From positions 1 through 64,000 of the forward strand of contig CAIVEI010000088.1 of NCBI GenBank assembly GCA_903904835.1: DNA of 64,000 bases. Direction: 5' to 3'. Source of the DNA: an uncultured Schlesneria sp. GTDB lineage: Bacteria; Planctomycetota; Planctomycetia; Planctomycetales; Planctomycetaceae. The notes below the pieces were generated by a model, which was not told where the DNA came from, did not search any database, and saw only the letters and a program-made list of their open reading frames with translations. Positions 32,837-43,500 of this stretch are shown one piece after another. A program made the translations under genes and the position numbers. Position 1 is the stretch's first letter; each line of letters opens with the position of its first letter.

Positions 32837-33538
32837 ATGAACAATCGAGATCTGACCGTCGTAAAAGGGGCCGTCAAGCAGTGTGAAAGTTACACCTGTC
32901 TGTTGACCGACCGACCGTGTGGACTGGTCCCGGTAACGCTGCGGCGAATGATGATCATTCCACCGATTCTCTGGATCGGTTGGCGCGAAGTTGTGGTTCT
33001 GCCTTTACTAAAGGTACCGGCACTGGCCTTGTGGCAATATCTTCGGTTGTTGCGACCGTTTATCGTATTCTTTCTACCTATCTACGGCAGAGTGGTTTTT
33101 CAGGAGTTGCTCGGCGTAAACCCAGAAAGTCCACTCGCCCGCGCACTGGTGTATGTCTCTCTCGGCGTTGCGATTGCTCTCTGGTTCGTTCTTGGCCATC
33201 TGCTCAAGAAATTCGAATTCGTCCGGTTGCTGGAATACGGCGATGCGAATCGGACGGTCACACTCCGATTTTCGTCCGAAGAAATGGCCCAGCGTGCGCT
33301 GCAGGTTATGGTCCTTCCCGAAAAGGTTGATTTGGATGAAGCATTAGAGCCCGAGCAAATGCCATCGCCAAGCAAGCGTCCGATCTTTCGCTACCTGGCC
33401 GGTGCTGTCGCGGTGGTGTTTGCGATCGCCGCCCTGGGAATCTGGTTCGGAATTCCCGAACCAGACGCATGGCAAGGCGCACTGGGATGCTTGGGAATCG
33501 CTGTATTTATGGCGGTGATTGCGGTTCGAAAGACCTAA
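32837..33538 (+). CDS. Membrane protein of unknown function
   Basis: 233 residues with hydrophobic helices at about 58-90 (VLPLLKVPALALWQY, PFIVFFLPIYG), 105-122 (ALVYVSLGVAIALWFVLGHL) and two near the C-terminus (YLAGAVAVVFAIAALGIWFG; GALGCLGIAVFMAVIAV). A cytoplasmic stretch between them (about 130-180) has an acidic EPEQM segment. No clear ribosome site; an internal ATG at about 32950 is an alternative. Family not recognised. Confidence 0.55.
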   Translation: MNNRDLTVVKGAVKQCESYTCLLTDRPCGLVPVTLRRMMIIPPILWIGWREVVVLPLLKVPALALWQYLRLLRPFIVFFLPIYGRVVFQELLGVNPESPLARALVYVSLGVAIALWFVLGHLLKKFEFVRLLEYGDANRTVTLRFSSEEMAQRALQVMVLPEKVDLDEALEPEQMPSPSKRPIFRYLAGAVAVVFAIAALGIWFGIPEPDAWQGALGCLGIAVFMAVIAVRKT

Positions 33539-33569
33539 GATCTTAATACGACTTCAGCAAAGTCGTCCT

Positions 33570-34415
33570 TCAATCCACGGGCATCGGCGACGGAGCTGGT
33601 GTATCCGAGGCCGGGGCCGGTGGTGCTGGTATTGAAGGTAGTGATGCAGGGGGGGCGGGAGATTCAGGATTCTCCTTGGTCGTGTACAAATTCATCACGC
33701 TACCGTATTGCGAGAACTTGTAACGACCGGCAGACAAGTTGTATTTGACGGATTGGCCATTGACGTTCGTTTCGATCGTCCAGACTCGATCGTTAGAGAA
33801 CTTCTGAAGTGTGCCAGGCTTCATTGTGTACGTCGCGCTGTTGAGTGCGTATTGGACGTCCCTGGTGTTGGTCGGTGGGCTGAAGATCACGATCTCGCCA
33901 TTGTCGTATGTCGCTTGCGGAGGTGCCGGATTCACCTTGGGAGCCACTGCGATCTGGATGCGTTTGATATCGCTTAAATTCGAGTCAACCTGTTGTCGAT
34001 TGAGGGACGGGACATAGATTGGCTGGTTAATGACCGGTGGAACATAGATCGACGGATCGTAAAGTCGAGTCGAATAGATCGGTTGTCGGAAGTACGAGTA
34101 ATTCGGTTGATTGTACGTCGAATAAATCGGTTGAGCGAAATTATAGGGGCTAAGGCCACCGTAGAATCCGTAAGGGTTTCCGAAGCCGCCGCCAAACCCA
34201 CCGCCAAACCCGTTCGAATATCCAATTCCGTATCCATAATTACCGAATCCGCCAACCGGATTCCCGCCGAAAACTCCGTTAATTGGGGTGAACCCGTTAC
34301 CTGGAACATAACCCCCGTTCCAGCCACCGATTTGACCATTCGCGTCACTGCCAGTCAGTCCGCCAATGACGCACGCGAAGGTTAAAACCCATTTTGGCGA
34401 CACTAATTGAAACAT
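33570..34415 (-). CDS. Exported Gly/Tyr/Asn-rich protein
   Basis: 281 residues from the ATG at 34415, which has an excellent GGAGGAGG ribosome site. After a signal peptide the N-terminal half is low-complexity (FGGGFGGGFGNPYGFYGGLS) with IYSTYNQPNYSYFRQPIYS repeats. A small folded domain (about 135-235) and a Pro/Ala/Ser tail follow. Probably a surface or envelope structural protein; many planctomycetes have such proteins. No enzyme motif. Confidence 0.7.
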   Translation of the reverse strand: MFQLVSPKWVLTFACVIGGLTGSDANGQIGGWNGGYVPGNGFTPINGVFGGNPVGGFGNYGYGIGYSNGFGGGFGGGFGNPYGFYGGLSPYNFAQPIYSTYNQPNYSYFRQPIYSTRLYDPSIYVPPVINQPIYVPSLNRQQVDSNLSDIKRIQIAVAPKVNPAPPQATYDNGEIVIFSPPTNTRDVQYALNSATYTMKPGTLQKFSNDRVWTIETNVNGQSVKYNLSAGRYKFSQYGSVMNLYTTKENPESPAPPASLPSIPAPPAPASDTPAPSPMPVD

Positions 34416-34921
34416 CACTAAACCTCCTCCGCATTCGTCGCCGCCAGCAGTTCCGTAGCAATTCACATTCTTGACTTGGGTCCGTCACGCTCGCTGATTT
34501 GCATCGACCGGAAAGAATCGAGAATTCCCGCAATCACTTTAAGGCTGTCGCTCGGGCGACCGCAAGGTTGTAAATTGTTTTCATTGCAGAATATCAAGTA
34601 TCGCATCAACGCGTTGGGTTGCGAAAGCTGCTTGACCCGACACGGATCGACGATTCGGCATTGTCAAATTCGCTGTATCACTTCGCTCATGACTTGACGA
34701 AACGCGATGAGTGATCGATCAACACGACAAAGCGACACGTAATGATTGTAACGGATGTAGATCATAGGAAACATTGTCTCTGTATGGGCGACGCTATTGA
34801 CTCGGATGAATGTTGTCGTAGGTTTTAAATAGGTTCCGATCCGACGTTTGTACCGTTTCCGGCGGAAACATGGGACGAGTTTTGCTCTGAGTACAAATCG
34901 AGAAGTGTCGCAGTTTTTCTG
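34416..34921. other. Divergent intergenic region
   Basis: About 500 bases between the Gly-rich protein and the P-type ATPase. No gene, terminator or obvious operator was seen. The metal-ATPase promoter should be here, and a metal-sensor site might be sought. Confidence 0.4.
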
Positions 34922-37576
34922 ATGCGGCTTGGCTGTTTGATATCAGCGAATCAAACGTTCGCTCAGTTCGTTTGTTCAATGGACCCGAAAATGGCCGATC
35001 TTTCTGTTGCCATGTCAGATGCCAGACGCATGCAGATTCGCAGCCAGTCACTGGTTGCAGAATCGATGAACGATCTGGCCGCGAAATGGATTGCGATTGT
35101 CTCAAGTCATATCGTGGCGGCGATTCGAGAGAATTCGACCGAAATCGCCACTAGAACCGGTGCAGCCGCGATGTCACCGAACAATCGACTCGGCTCCAAT
35201 TCCCGAAATTCACCGACAAGAAACTTTGCTCGCCACTCGGTCAACCCCGTTCTGCCGTTTGTTGAAGAACCAGTGTCGAGTAAACCGCGTCAAACGCAAC
35301 ATGGTGCGGCTTTCGTCGTATCCAGGCTTGAAGACGCAACGCAAAGCGAAAATCAAGCAGCGAAACATCGTTTTTTCACAGACAAGTGGGAGGTCGTTCA
35401 CGAACTACCGGGAAGATTGCGTGTTAAACACAAGGCCCTTTTTCGTCGCAAAGAAGTCTGCCAACTCGTCGAGCGGGACTTGATGAGCGTGCTGGGGGTG
35501 GACAATTATAAAACTCGCTCAACGACCGGGACGGTGCTGATTCAATTTGATCAAAGTAAGCTCCGTAAGGATCAGATCCTGCGAATTCTGGATCGTGCAA
35601 TTTCCGGGGCAGATCTGACGCCACAACTTGACATGCCGGATGTCGACTTTCCGTTGGCCATAGCTTCGGTCCCGGTCGCCGCAGTCGCGCAATTTGCAGT
35701 TCCGGCACTATTGCCGGTTGCAGGTTTGATGTTTGTCTGCACGTCAGTCACTACCTTCAAGCAGGCCCACAAAGTACTTTTTATCGAACGCCGCCTGGGC
35801 GTCGACTTTCTGGATGCGATCGTTGTCGCGGGATGTCTCGGAACGGGACAAATCTTTGCCGGATCAGTACTAAGTCTTTGTCTGAGTTTTGGAAGATCCC
35901 TTGTGAAAAAAACTCAGGACGATTCGAAGCGGCTGATCGTTCAGGCGTTCGGCAAGCAAGTCCAATTCGTCCGCCTGTATCGTGACGGCGAGGAAATCGA
36001 AACCCCATTGGAGAACGTCAAGAAAGGAGACATCATTGTCGTTCACACCGGCGATGCCGTTCCCGTGGATGGTGTGGTCAAGGAAGGGATGGCAATGTTG
36101 GATCAGCATGCGTTGACCGGCGAATCGTCGCCGTCCGAGAAATCCCCTGGTGATCACGTGTTTGCCTCAACTCTTGTCCTGGCTGGCAAAATGTTCGTCG
36201 AGGTGGAAACGGCGGGGTCAGAAACTGCATCCGCCAAGATTGCCCAGATTCTGAATGACTCGACGGGACATAAATTGTCCAGTCAGCACAAGGGCGAGCG
36301 AATGGCCGACAAGGCCGTGATTCCCACGTTGTGTATTTCGAGTGCGGCATATGCCACGATGGGACCCCAGGGTGCCGTCGCGGTACTCAACAGCGATTTC
36401 GGAACGGGAATCCGCATGGCAGCACCGCTGGGAATGCTGTCATCACTGGCGCTCTGTGCTCATAAGGGAATTCTCGTCAAAGATGGGCGAGCACTGGAGA
36501 TGATGAACGAGATCGACACAGTCCTGTTCGACAAGACGGGAACGTTGACCGAGGAACGACCCACTCTCGGGAGAATCATCCCGTACAATGGACACCAATC
36601 GAACCGTCTGCTGCAACTCGTCGCCGCCGCCGAACAGAGATTTGCTCATCCCATTGCCAAAGCCATTCTGTCAGAATTCGAAAAAACGGGCTTGCGGCTG
36701 CTGCCAATTGACGAATCGAAATATCAGGTTGGATATGGGATTGATGCCGGGATCGATGGTCATAAAGTGATGGTCGGCAGCATTCGCTATCTCAAGATGG
36801 AAGGAATCGAGATTCCTGAGGAAGTCGCGAGCGTGGTCGAGATGGCTCACACCGAGGGCCACACACTGATCATGGTCGCTTTGGATCGTCATTTTGCCGG
36901 GGTGATCGAGTTGCGAGCTTCGCAACGGCCTGAAGTCCTGAGCATGATCAAAGGACTGCGCGATCGGGGAATCAAGCATATCGCCATTATTTCCGGTGAT
37001 CACGAGGCCCCGACTCGCAAACTCGCTAAGCACCTGGGGATGGACGAGTACTTCGCAGGTGTTCTGCCCGGCGACAAAGCCGACTACGTGGAACGTCTAC
37101 AAAAACAAGGCCGGAAAGTCTGCTTTGTCGGCGACGGAATCAACGATTCCATTGCGCTTAAAAAGGCTGACGTTTCAATCTCATTACGGGGCGCTTCGTC
37201 GATTGCCACCGATACGGCGCAGATCGTCTTTATGGAGGAAAGTTTGCATCGGCTGTGCGAATTGCGAGACATCGCACGCGCTCTGGACCAAAACGTCCGC
37301 AACAGTTGGTATTTGATCCTGGCTCCAAATGCGCTTTGTATTCTTGGTGCGTTCACGATGGGGTTCGGCATTATGGCTTCTGTTTTGATCAACAACGTCT
37401 CGTCGTTGGCAGCTCTCGCCAACGGAATGCTGCCATTGAAGCGAATTACAGACGCAAAGTCGAAAAGACTGATGTCGCATGAAATTCCAGAGACAAACCC
37501 GCCTTCGATTCTGGTCCCTCATACCAAATCGGAAAACGGCGAGTTTTGCACCGACGTCCGAATGCAGCCCGTATAA
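34922..37576 (+). CDS. P1B-type (heavy-metal-like) ATPase lacking the CPC motif
   Basis: 884 residues; the true start may be one of several Met in the first 50 codons. After a 130-residue tail an HMA_2-like domain (DKWEVVHELPGRLRVKHKAL) precedes the pump: actuator (TGESSPSEK), phosphorylation Asp537 in DKTGTLTEE, HP motif in RFAHPIAKAIL and hinge VGDGINDS. In P1B pumps the membrane site usually reads CPC; here the aligned stretch is SDFGTGIRMAAP (about 491-502) with no Cys. The transported ion is therefore unclear (Mn, Mg or another non-soft metal, or none). No metal-sensor gene is adjacent. Confidence 0.8.
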   Translation: MRLGCLISANQTFAQFVCSMDPKMADLSVAMSDARRMQIRSQSLVAESMNDLAAKWIAIVSSHIVAAIRENSTEIATRTGAAAMSPNNRLGSNSRNSPTRNFARHSVNPVLPFVEEPVSSKPRQTQHGAAFVVSRLEDATQSENQAAKHRFFTDKWEVVHELPGRLRVKHKALFRRKEVCQLVERDLMSVLGVDNYKTRSTTGTVLIQFDQSKLRKDQILRILDRAISGADLTPQLDMPDVDFPLAIASVPVAAVAQFAVPALLPVAGLMFVCTSVTTFKQAHKVLFIERRLGVDFLDAIVVAGCLGTGQIFAGSVLSLCLSFGRSLVKKTQDDSKRLIVQAFGKQVQFVRLYRDGEEIETPLENVKKGDIIVVHTGDAVPVDGVVKEGMAMLDQHALTGESSPSEKSPGDHVFASTLVLAGKMFVEVETAGSETASAKIAQILNDSTGHKLSSQHKGERMADKAVIPTLCISSAAYATMGPQGAVAVLNSDFGTGIRMAAPLGMLSSLALCAHKGILVKDGRALEMMNEIDTVLFDKTGTLTEERPTLGRIIPYNGHQSNRLLQLVAAAEQRFAHPIAKAILSEFEKTGLRLLPIDESKYQVGYGIDAGIDGHKVMVGSIRYLKMEGIEIPEEVASVVEMAHTEGHTLIMVALDRHFAGVIELRASQRPEVLSMIKGLRDRGIKHIAIISGDHEAPTRKLAKHLGMDEYFAGVLPGDKADYVERLQKQGRKVCFVGDGINDSIALKKADVSISLRGASSIATDTAQIVFMEESLHRLCELRDIARALDQNVRNSWYLILAPNALCILGAFTMGFGIMASVLINNVSSLAALANGMLPLKRITDAKSKRLMSHEIPETNPPSILVPHTKSENGEFCTDVRMQPV

Positions 37577-37642
37577 ACAAGGATCGATTTGAAGAAGAAA
37601 TCAGGAAGGGGAAAACGAAGAGGGTTTTAACACGAGTTTTGG

Positions 37643-38032
37643 CTAAGGAAGATCGGAACAAAATTGACACAAAACTTGATTCTGCGATTTCTGCCCTTTT
37701 CGATCGGTATCAGGATGGGAAGGATTATCGCTTGATCGAGGTTTGCCTCGTCTGTTCTGATCTGATTGGCACTTATTCCTAATCCGTTGACGTTGCGGTC
37801 GATCCTCACCGTCCGACTTCGGTGGTGGATCATTACGTGGATCAAGTGGACCTCCCGCCCAGATGTTCACACCGAAAAACCCGGATACTGCACTTGCTAC
37901 CAGAAAAAATCCCACGTAATAAGTTGGCACGACATGGCTGAAGGTCCAACCCTGAAACCCGAGGTAAATCAGAAGACCGGCGAATCCGAACAAAAAAACA
38001 TACATTCCACTTCGTAATTGCCGCCTGGTCAT
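37643..38032 (-). CDS. Small two-helix membrane protein
   Basis: 129 residues with an AGGAGGG ribosome site. Two helices (GMYVFLFGFAGLLIYLGFQG and VPTYYVGFFLVASAVSGFFGV) are followed by a hydrophilic, Asp/Pro/Arg-rich, probably disordered tail. Unknown function; divergently placed near a globin gene and convergent with the ATPase. Confidence 0.6.
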   Translation of the reverse strand: MTRRQLRSGMYVFLFGFAGLLIYLGFQGWTFSHVVPTYYVGFFLVASAVSGFFGVNIWAGGPLDPRNDPPPKSDGEDRPQRQRIRNKCQSDQNRRGKPRSSDNPSHPDTDRKGQKSQNQVLCQFCSDLP

Positions 38033-38083
38033 TCGTCCCTCCTGCGTTATTCGTTATGGCCGTCCACGCTGATACGAAAGGTT

Positions 38084-38530
38084 TCATACTGGCCCGTCCC
38101 AAGACCAACGCGCAAAAGCGAGCCCGTCCGGGATCTGGTCTGACTTTCCTGGATTGGATGACATGGTCTGATTTGCCCAGTGAAAGTAGGCAATCAGTGT
38201 CGATCGCAAGCGTGGGTCACCCGAGAGGCCAGTGTCATCGAGTGCCTGAGCGAAGCAGGCTTCCGCTCGTTCGTCCATCTCCCGATGCTCGCCGTTTCCC
38301 GAATGCATTCGAACGACAATGGACTCGTTCCCCATTGACTGCGTGTATTCCGCTGGTCCGCCGAGTGCCTCGGCCCAGTAGGCAGCGAGTCGCTCCGTGT
38401 GCTGAGGATGGAATCCGTGCGAGAACGCGTGGCTGACAATCGGATCGGCCAGACATCGAATGTGCCAGGCATGCGCCAGATCGAGAATCGCTTGTCGCCC
38501 TCCTGCCGCTTCGTAAATTGTTTGCTTCAT
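38084..38530 (-). CDS. Truncated haemoglobin, group II-like
   Basis: 148 residues, usual length. YEAAGGRQAILDLAHAWH starts the globin, and HGFHPQHTERLAAYWAEALGGP contains the likely proximal haem His (about residue 44) and the GGP turn. WANQT and the Trp-rich tail (FARWSWDG) suit the subgroup. Such proteins bind O2 or NO and help with nitrosative or oxygen stress. Cytoplasmic. Confidence 0.85.
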   Translation of the reverse strand: MKQTIYEAAGGRQAILDLAHAWHIRCLADPIVSHAFSHGFHPQHTERLAAYWAEALGGPAEYTQSMGNESIVVRMHSGNGEHREMDERAEACFAQALDDTGLSGDPRLRSTLIAYFHWANQTMSSNPGKSDQIPDGLAFARWSWDGPV

Positions 38531-38846
38531 GAGATTTCCGTTGACGCATAATGGTGGGGATCGTCGACAGGATTTGACGAGTTAAACAGTAACACCTTTG
38601 ACGAATGAGCCTTGCGAACTGATTCCGCTTCATTTTACGACGCACGATCGACGATCTCATCTCAGAAACAGAAAAACCCCCGACTGAGACCACGTTACAC
38701 TGAAACCATTGTTGATGGGTCACTTGGCATCAATACGAACGCCGCTCTCGAAAACAAGACGGTAAAATCTCGATGATTGAGCCACCGCGAATGCCCCGCA
38801 CGACGAGTTTTCTGTTTTTGGACTAAAATGAGGACGGAGCGGGTCT
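38531..38846. other. Intergenic region, nothing recognised
   Basis: 316 bases between divergent genes, probably with both promoters. No structure with a T-run other than weak stems. Confidence 0.35.
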
Positions 38847-40106
38847 ATGCGGCGATCGCATTTTAATTTGCATAAGCCGACTCGATCCCTGCGATGCGAC
38901 CAAATATCGTCTGGCGGCGCCAGATCAGCGTTGTATTGGTCACTCTTATTGTTCGCGATGGGACTGATCACCGATTCTCGGATCGCAGAGGCACAGACGG
39001 GTGACATTCACCCCAGCCTGTTCAACATTCAAGTCCAGAATTCAACAACCTGGATGCAGATGTTAAGCGATCGGATGGTGTTCAGCAATAATTCACCTGC
39101 CAACAGTATCCGTTGCACGCCCAGCTCAATTTATTTCCAGTCCCCGATAATCACCATTCCAGCGACAGTGAGCTCCGCATCGACCTCCACCACGCAATTG
39201 GTCTCATTTCAAGAGCCTTGCATTCCCGGGGCTGAGGAGGGCTCTGATGGTAAATCGAAGGTGGACTCGACGAAGGGGTGGAGTATTTGGGCCTCAGGCT
39301 ACAGCCTTGGTGGCAACGTATCGGGTTACAACACCGCTGGTGGCCTCGATTATCGCATGGGTGGAACGATGTTCGGCATAGATCGCCGACTGTACGACAA
39401 CCTGTTTATCGGAGCCTTCGGCGGATACACGAGTTCGAATGTCGGAAATCGTGGATACGGTTCGGACGCCAGCATCAACGATTATCAAGGGGGCTTCTAC
39501 GAACTGTGGACATTCGATTCAATTTACGTTTCACACGTGACGTCATTCAGCGGCAGCACTTACAACGTGAATCGCCCTTCCCTGTTAGATAATCAAGTAG
39601 GGCCGGCGGCATCGAGTACGCCGGGAAATCAGTTTACGCAATACATCGAAACCGGTCGAGCGTTTAACTATGGCGGATCCCTTCTGCAACCGTTTGTCGG
39701 CTTTCAATACATCGGACTTGACCGCAGTAACCTGGTGGAAACAGGAGCGGGCGATACGAATTTGACCAGTGGCATGCAAACAGCGAAAAGTCTGCGCGGT
39801 TCGATCGGCGTGAGGTTTGCAAAAGATTTCGTTTGGAATGGATTTGTGATAACCCCGACAGCAACGGCGAGGTACCTGCAGGAAATGGGGGATGGTCAAC
39901 CGGTATTCACCATGGCTTATGCCAGTTCACCAGGAAACACGTTTTCAACCCCCGGCACTTTTCTCGGCCGTAACTTTGGATATTTTACGCTCGGGGGAGC
40001 AATCAGATGCAGCAGCCGGGTTTCCATTTACGGCAACGCCGGAGCTCAGGTTTCGCCGTACTATTCAGCAGTCACCGGTTCTGGTGGATTGCAAATCGAG
40101 TGGTGA
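38847..40106 (+). CDS. Autotransporter-type outer-membrane beta-barrel protein
   Basis: 419 residues. A signal peptide (SALYWSLLLFAMGLI) is followed by a short exported segment with Ser/Thr-rich stretches. Residues about 130-419 form the barrel: GWSIWASGYSLGGNVSGYNT, GGTMFGIDRRLYDNLFIGAF, FGYFTLGGAIRC. The terminal residue is Trp preceded by QIE, typical for barrel insertion. The passenger is very short (about 100 residues). This supports a gram-negative-type outer membrane. Confidence 0.75.
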   Translation: MRRSHFNLHKPTRSLRCDQISSGGARSALYWSLLLFAMGLITDSRIAEAQTGDIHPSLFNIQVQNSTTWMQMLSDRMVFSNNSPANSIRCTPSSIYFQSPIITIPATVSSASTSTTQLVSFQEPCIPGAEEGSDGKSKVDSTKGWSIWASGYSLGGNVSGYNTAGGLDYRMGGTMFGIDRRLYDNLFIGAFGGYTSSNVGNRGYGSDASINDYQGGFYELWTFDSIYVSHVTSFSGSTYNVNRPSLLDNQVGPAASSTPGNQFTQYIETGRAFNYGGSLLQPFVGFQYIGLDRSNLVETGAGDTNLTSGMQTAKSLRGSIGVRFAKDFVWNGFVITPTATARYLQEMGDGQPVFTMAYASSPGNTFSTPGTFLGRNFGYFTLGGAIRCSSRVSIYGNAGAQVSPYYSAVTGSGGLQIEW

Positions 40107-40576
40107 ACAAAACTTCGCGATAACGCTATTGTTTGATGCAGATCACGATACCCTTTCGAATCGAAGGCTAAGTCCGGCACCTCTCTCGTTCACTTGAGAA
40201 ATCCGAAATTGGAACCAGTCAAGGCACGTTCCTGTGACTGTGCTTCGCCAATGGACCAAAGCCGTGCCGCTGCGAACAAATACGCTTCAATTTGCGAGTA
40301 AACAATTTCGCTTCATGGCATTATGACAGAAGCACCATCCTCAGGCATTGTCGTAGCCACTTTTTTTAAAATCTTTACCAAAGCAGCAGCATTTTGTGCG
40401 TGCAACAACTTGGTATCCGTGCTTAGATTACGACTTCCTTTGTCACTGAATTGTCGAACAAAACGCACGAGGTTCAGCGACACAGCGCAGCAAGAAAAAG
40501 AATATTTTCGCGAGGCCAAGACTTCGTCTATTCGTTGTTGGCGCGTTGAAAATCGGTTCTGAGGAGTTAGCAACGA
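40107..40576. other. Intergenic region, nothing recognised
   Basis: 470 bases before the giant surface gene. GAGGAG at its end is the ribosome site for 40577. Short frames on both strands overlap the next gene and have no signals. Confidence 0.4.
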
Positions 40577-43500
40577 ATGGTAATTTCTTCCTGGATTCGT
40601 AATCTGTGTTTGCGCTTGGCGTCTCGACCGATTCGGCAGACCCCGCGAAGAAGAAATGGTCGTCAAGTTCCCATCGAGGCGCTCGAACGCCGGGTCATGT
40701 TGAGCAGCTTTCCGCTTCAAGTCACCACAACGGCTGACACGCCGGCCAACGATCCAAATATCTTCGGCGCAACCGTCTCGTTGCGTGAGGCCATCAATTT
40801 TGCCGACAATAACCCTGGCGTTTATTTTGCGGTTTCGTTTGCACCGAGCCTGATTTCATCAGGTCCCGCCAGGATCAAGCTGACACAGGGAGAATTGCTA
40901 ATATCGAGTTCAATGACGATCACGGGTTTAGGAGCTGGTCAACTGACGATTGACGGCAACAATGCCTCGCGGATCTTTGATCTCAATGGACAGGCAAATA
41001 ACGCCGTGACAATCACCGGCCTGACACTAACTGGGGGGGCTGTCACGGGTAATTATGGTGGTGCAATTTTCAATAATGAAACACTCATTCTCAGCAACGA
41101 CACGATTGACAACAACAAGGCCACCGGCGTCTTTGGCGGCTACGGCTACGGTGGCGGCATCTATAACACTGGTACGCTCACAAGCACAAATGACACGATT
41201 GACAACAACTCGGCCGTCGCTGGCAACTACGGCTACTTCAGCTACGGTGGCGGCATCTATAACGCTGGCAAGCTGACAAGCACAAATGACACGATCGACA
41301 ACAACTCGGCCTTCTTAGGCGGCGGCATCGATAACTATACTAGCAGCGCGCTGACAAGCACAAATGACACGCTTTATCAAAACTCGGCATCCTATGGTGG
41401 TGGTGTTTGGAACGATGCCACGACCTGGAATTCCCTGAACACGATCGTCGCTGGTAGTACGACGGGAGGCGATGTTTACACCAGTAAACCGACGATCAAT
41501 TCTAGGGCGACGTTGATCGGTGACAGCAGCCTGACTGGAATGGCAGGAATCATCAACGCCACTGGAGGGGCGGCGACGATCTTCGGAACGAATACGCTTT
41601 CGAACATCGGCGGGTCGACTCAGACGGTCGCGTTGGCTTCGCCAACGTTAACAAATCCAGCCATCGGAGCTGCGCAGTCCCTGGCGAACGTCACCGCAGA
41701 TAACGCAGGGACGTCGCTGACCGTCGATAACGCCACGTTCATCGCTGCAGGCGACTATCTGCAGATCGGTCCAGAAATCGTTTTGGTCCAGAAAGTGACA
41801 GCGGGAGTCTTGACGGTCGCGCGTGCCCAGTATGGAACCACGCAAACGTCGCTTGTTGGCAATCCGGTTTACCTTGCGACGGACGCAACGGGGGCGGTTC
41901 GAAACAGTCAAGATCTTGGCGCGCGCGCCTCACAACATTTGCTGACGGTAAACACGAATGCCGATCCAGGTTCGACCGCATCGATCCCGCCACAGGGAAC
42001 AATGACGTTGCGGAACGCGATCACGACAGCCAACGCCGATGTCTTCCCCGCCGGAGCGATGACGGGCGACACAATCAATTTCGACGCTGGCCTTGCTGGC
42101 AATGCGATTACGTTAAACGGATCGGAATTGCTCATTTCGAACTCGATGACGATTTCGGGTATAGGAGCCGCTCAACTGACGATTGACGGCAACAATGTCT
42201 CGCGGATCTTTGATCTCAACAACGGCCTAGCTGGTACCACCGTGACGATCACAGGCCTGACACTGCAACATGGAAATGGAAATGGGAATTCCCAATCTGG
42301 AAGCGGCGGTGCGATTTTCAATAATGAGACGCTCATTCTCAGCAACGACATAATCGACAACAACAACTCGGCCTTCCAATCCGGCTTAGGCGTTTTCGGC
42401 TACGGTGGCGGCATCTTTAACGCGGGCACGCTGACAAGCACAAATGACTCAATCGACAACAACAACTCGGCCGTCTACGGCGGCGGCGTCTTAAACACTG
42501 GCACGCTGTCAAGCACAAATGACACGATTGACAACAACACGTCTACCAACTACGGCGGAGGCATCTACAACAATTCCAGGTTGACGACCACGAACGACTT
42601 AATCGTTAACAACACTGCGATGTCGGGCGGTGGTGTCTACAACGTGAACTCCTACACGAGTAACTTTGATACGGTCGATTACAACTCAGCAAGCGGTAAC
42701 GGCGGCGCTATCGGCAACGGCGGAACGTTGACGATCGCCGGTTCAACTGTCGATTACAACACGGCTACCCAGAGTGGCGGCGGCCTCTATAGTTCCGGCA
42801 CAGTGGCTAGCACTGGGAACACGATTGCCAATAACTCGACAGCCTCCTCGGGAGGTGGCGTTTTTGTTTCTGGAATAATGACGAGCACCAACGACACGAT
42901 CGCGAAGAATACTGCCGCAAAGTACGGCGGCGGAATCGACAATGCCGGTACGCTGACCACCGATAATGTCACGATCTATGGCAATTCGGCGGCGGGTGGG
43001 GGCGGCGTTTATAACTATGGTGGCACAAATGTCGCCGTGTGGAATTCGCTGAACACGATCGTCGCAGACAGTCTTTCAGGCAACGATGTCTTTCAATTCG
43101 GAACGATTCATGCCACGGCCATGTTGATCGACGACAGCCTTTTGCGAGCGCCCGGGATTACCAACGTTTCTGGAGGGCCTACGTCAATCTTCGGCAGCAA
43201 TACGCTCGCCGACAATGGTGGGCCAACCCAGACGGTGAAGCTGGCTGTCGGAAGTCCGGCGATCGGAGCGGCGAAAGCACTGGGAAACGTGATCGCGAAT
43301 GGTGATCTGGGAACGACATTGAAAGTCGATACCACCACATTCCTCGCGCCGGGCGATGAACTGAAGATAGGGACTGAGATCGTTCTGGTCCAGAAGGTGA
43401 CATCCGGAGTGTTGACGGTCGTGCGTGCTCAAGCGGGAACCACACAGACGTCGCTTAACGGTCAGCCAATCATCCTGGCTTACGATCAGCGCGGTATCGC

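Noticed and set aside
40313-40720. 135-codon minus frame over the start of the giant surface gene
   Set aside because: It covers the ribosome site and N-terminus of the certain gene on the other strand and has no signals.
41050-42980. CRISPR-like regular repeats
   Set aside because: The near-regular AATGACACGATTGACAACAA repeats are the coding sequence of a beta-helix protein; spacing and sequence vary and the frame is open.
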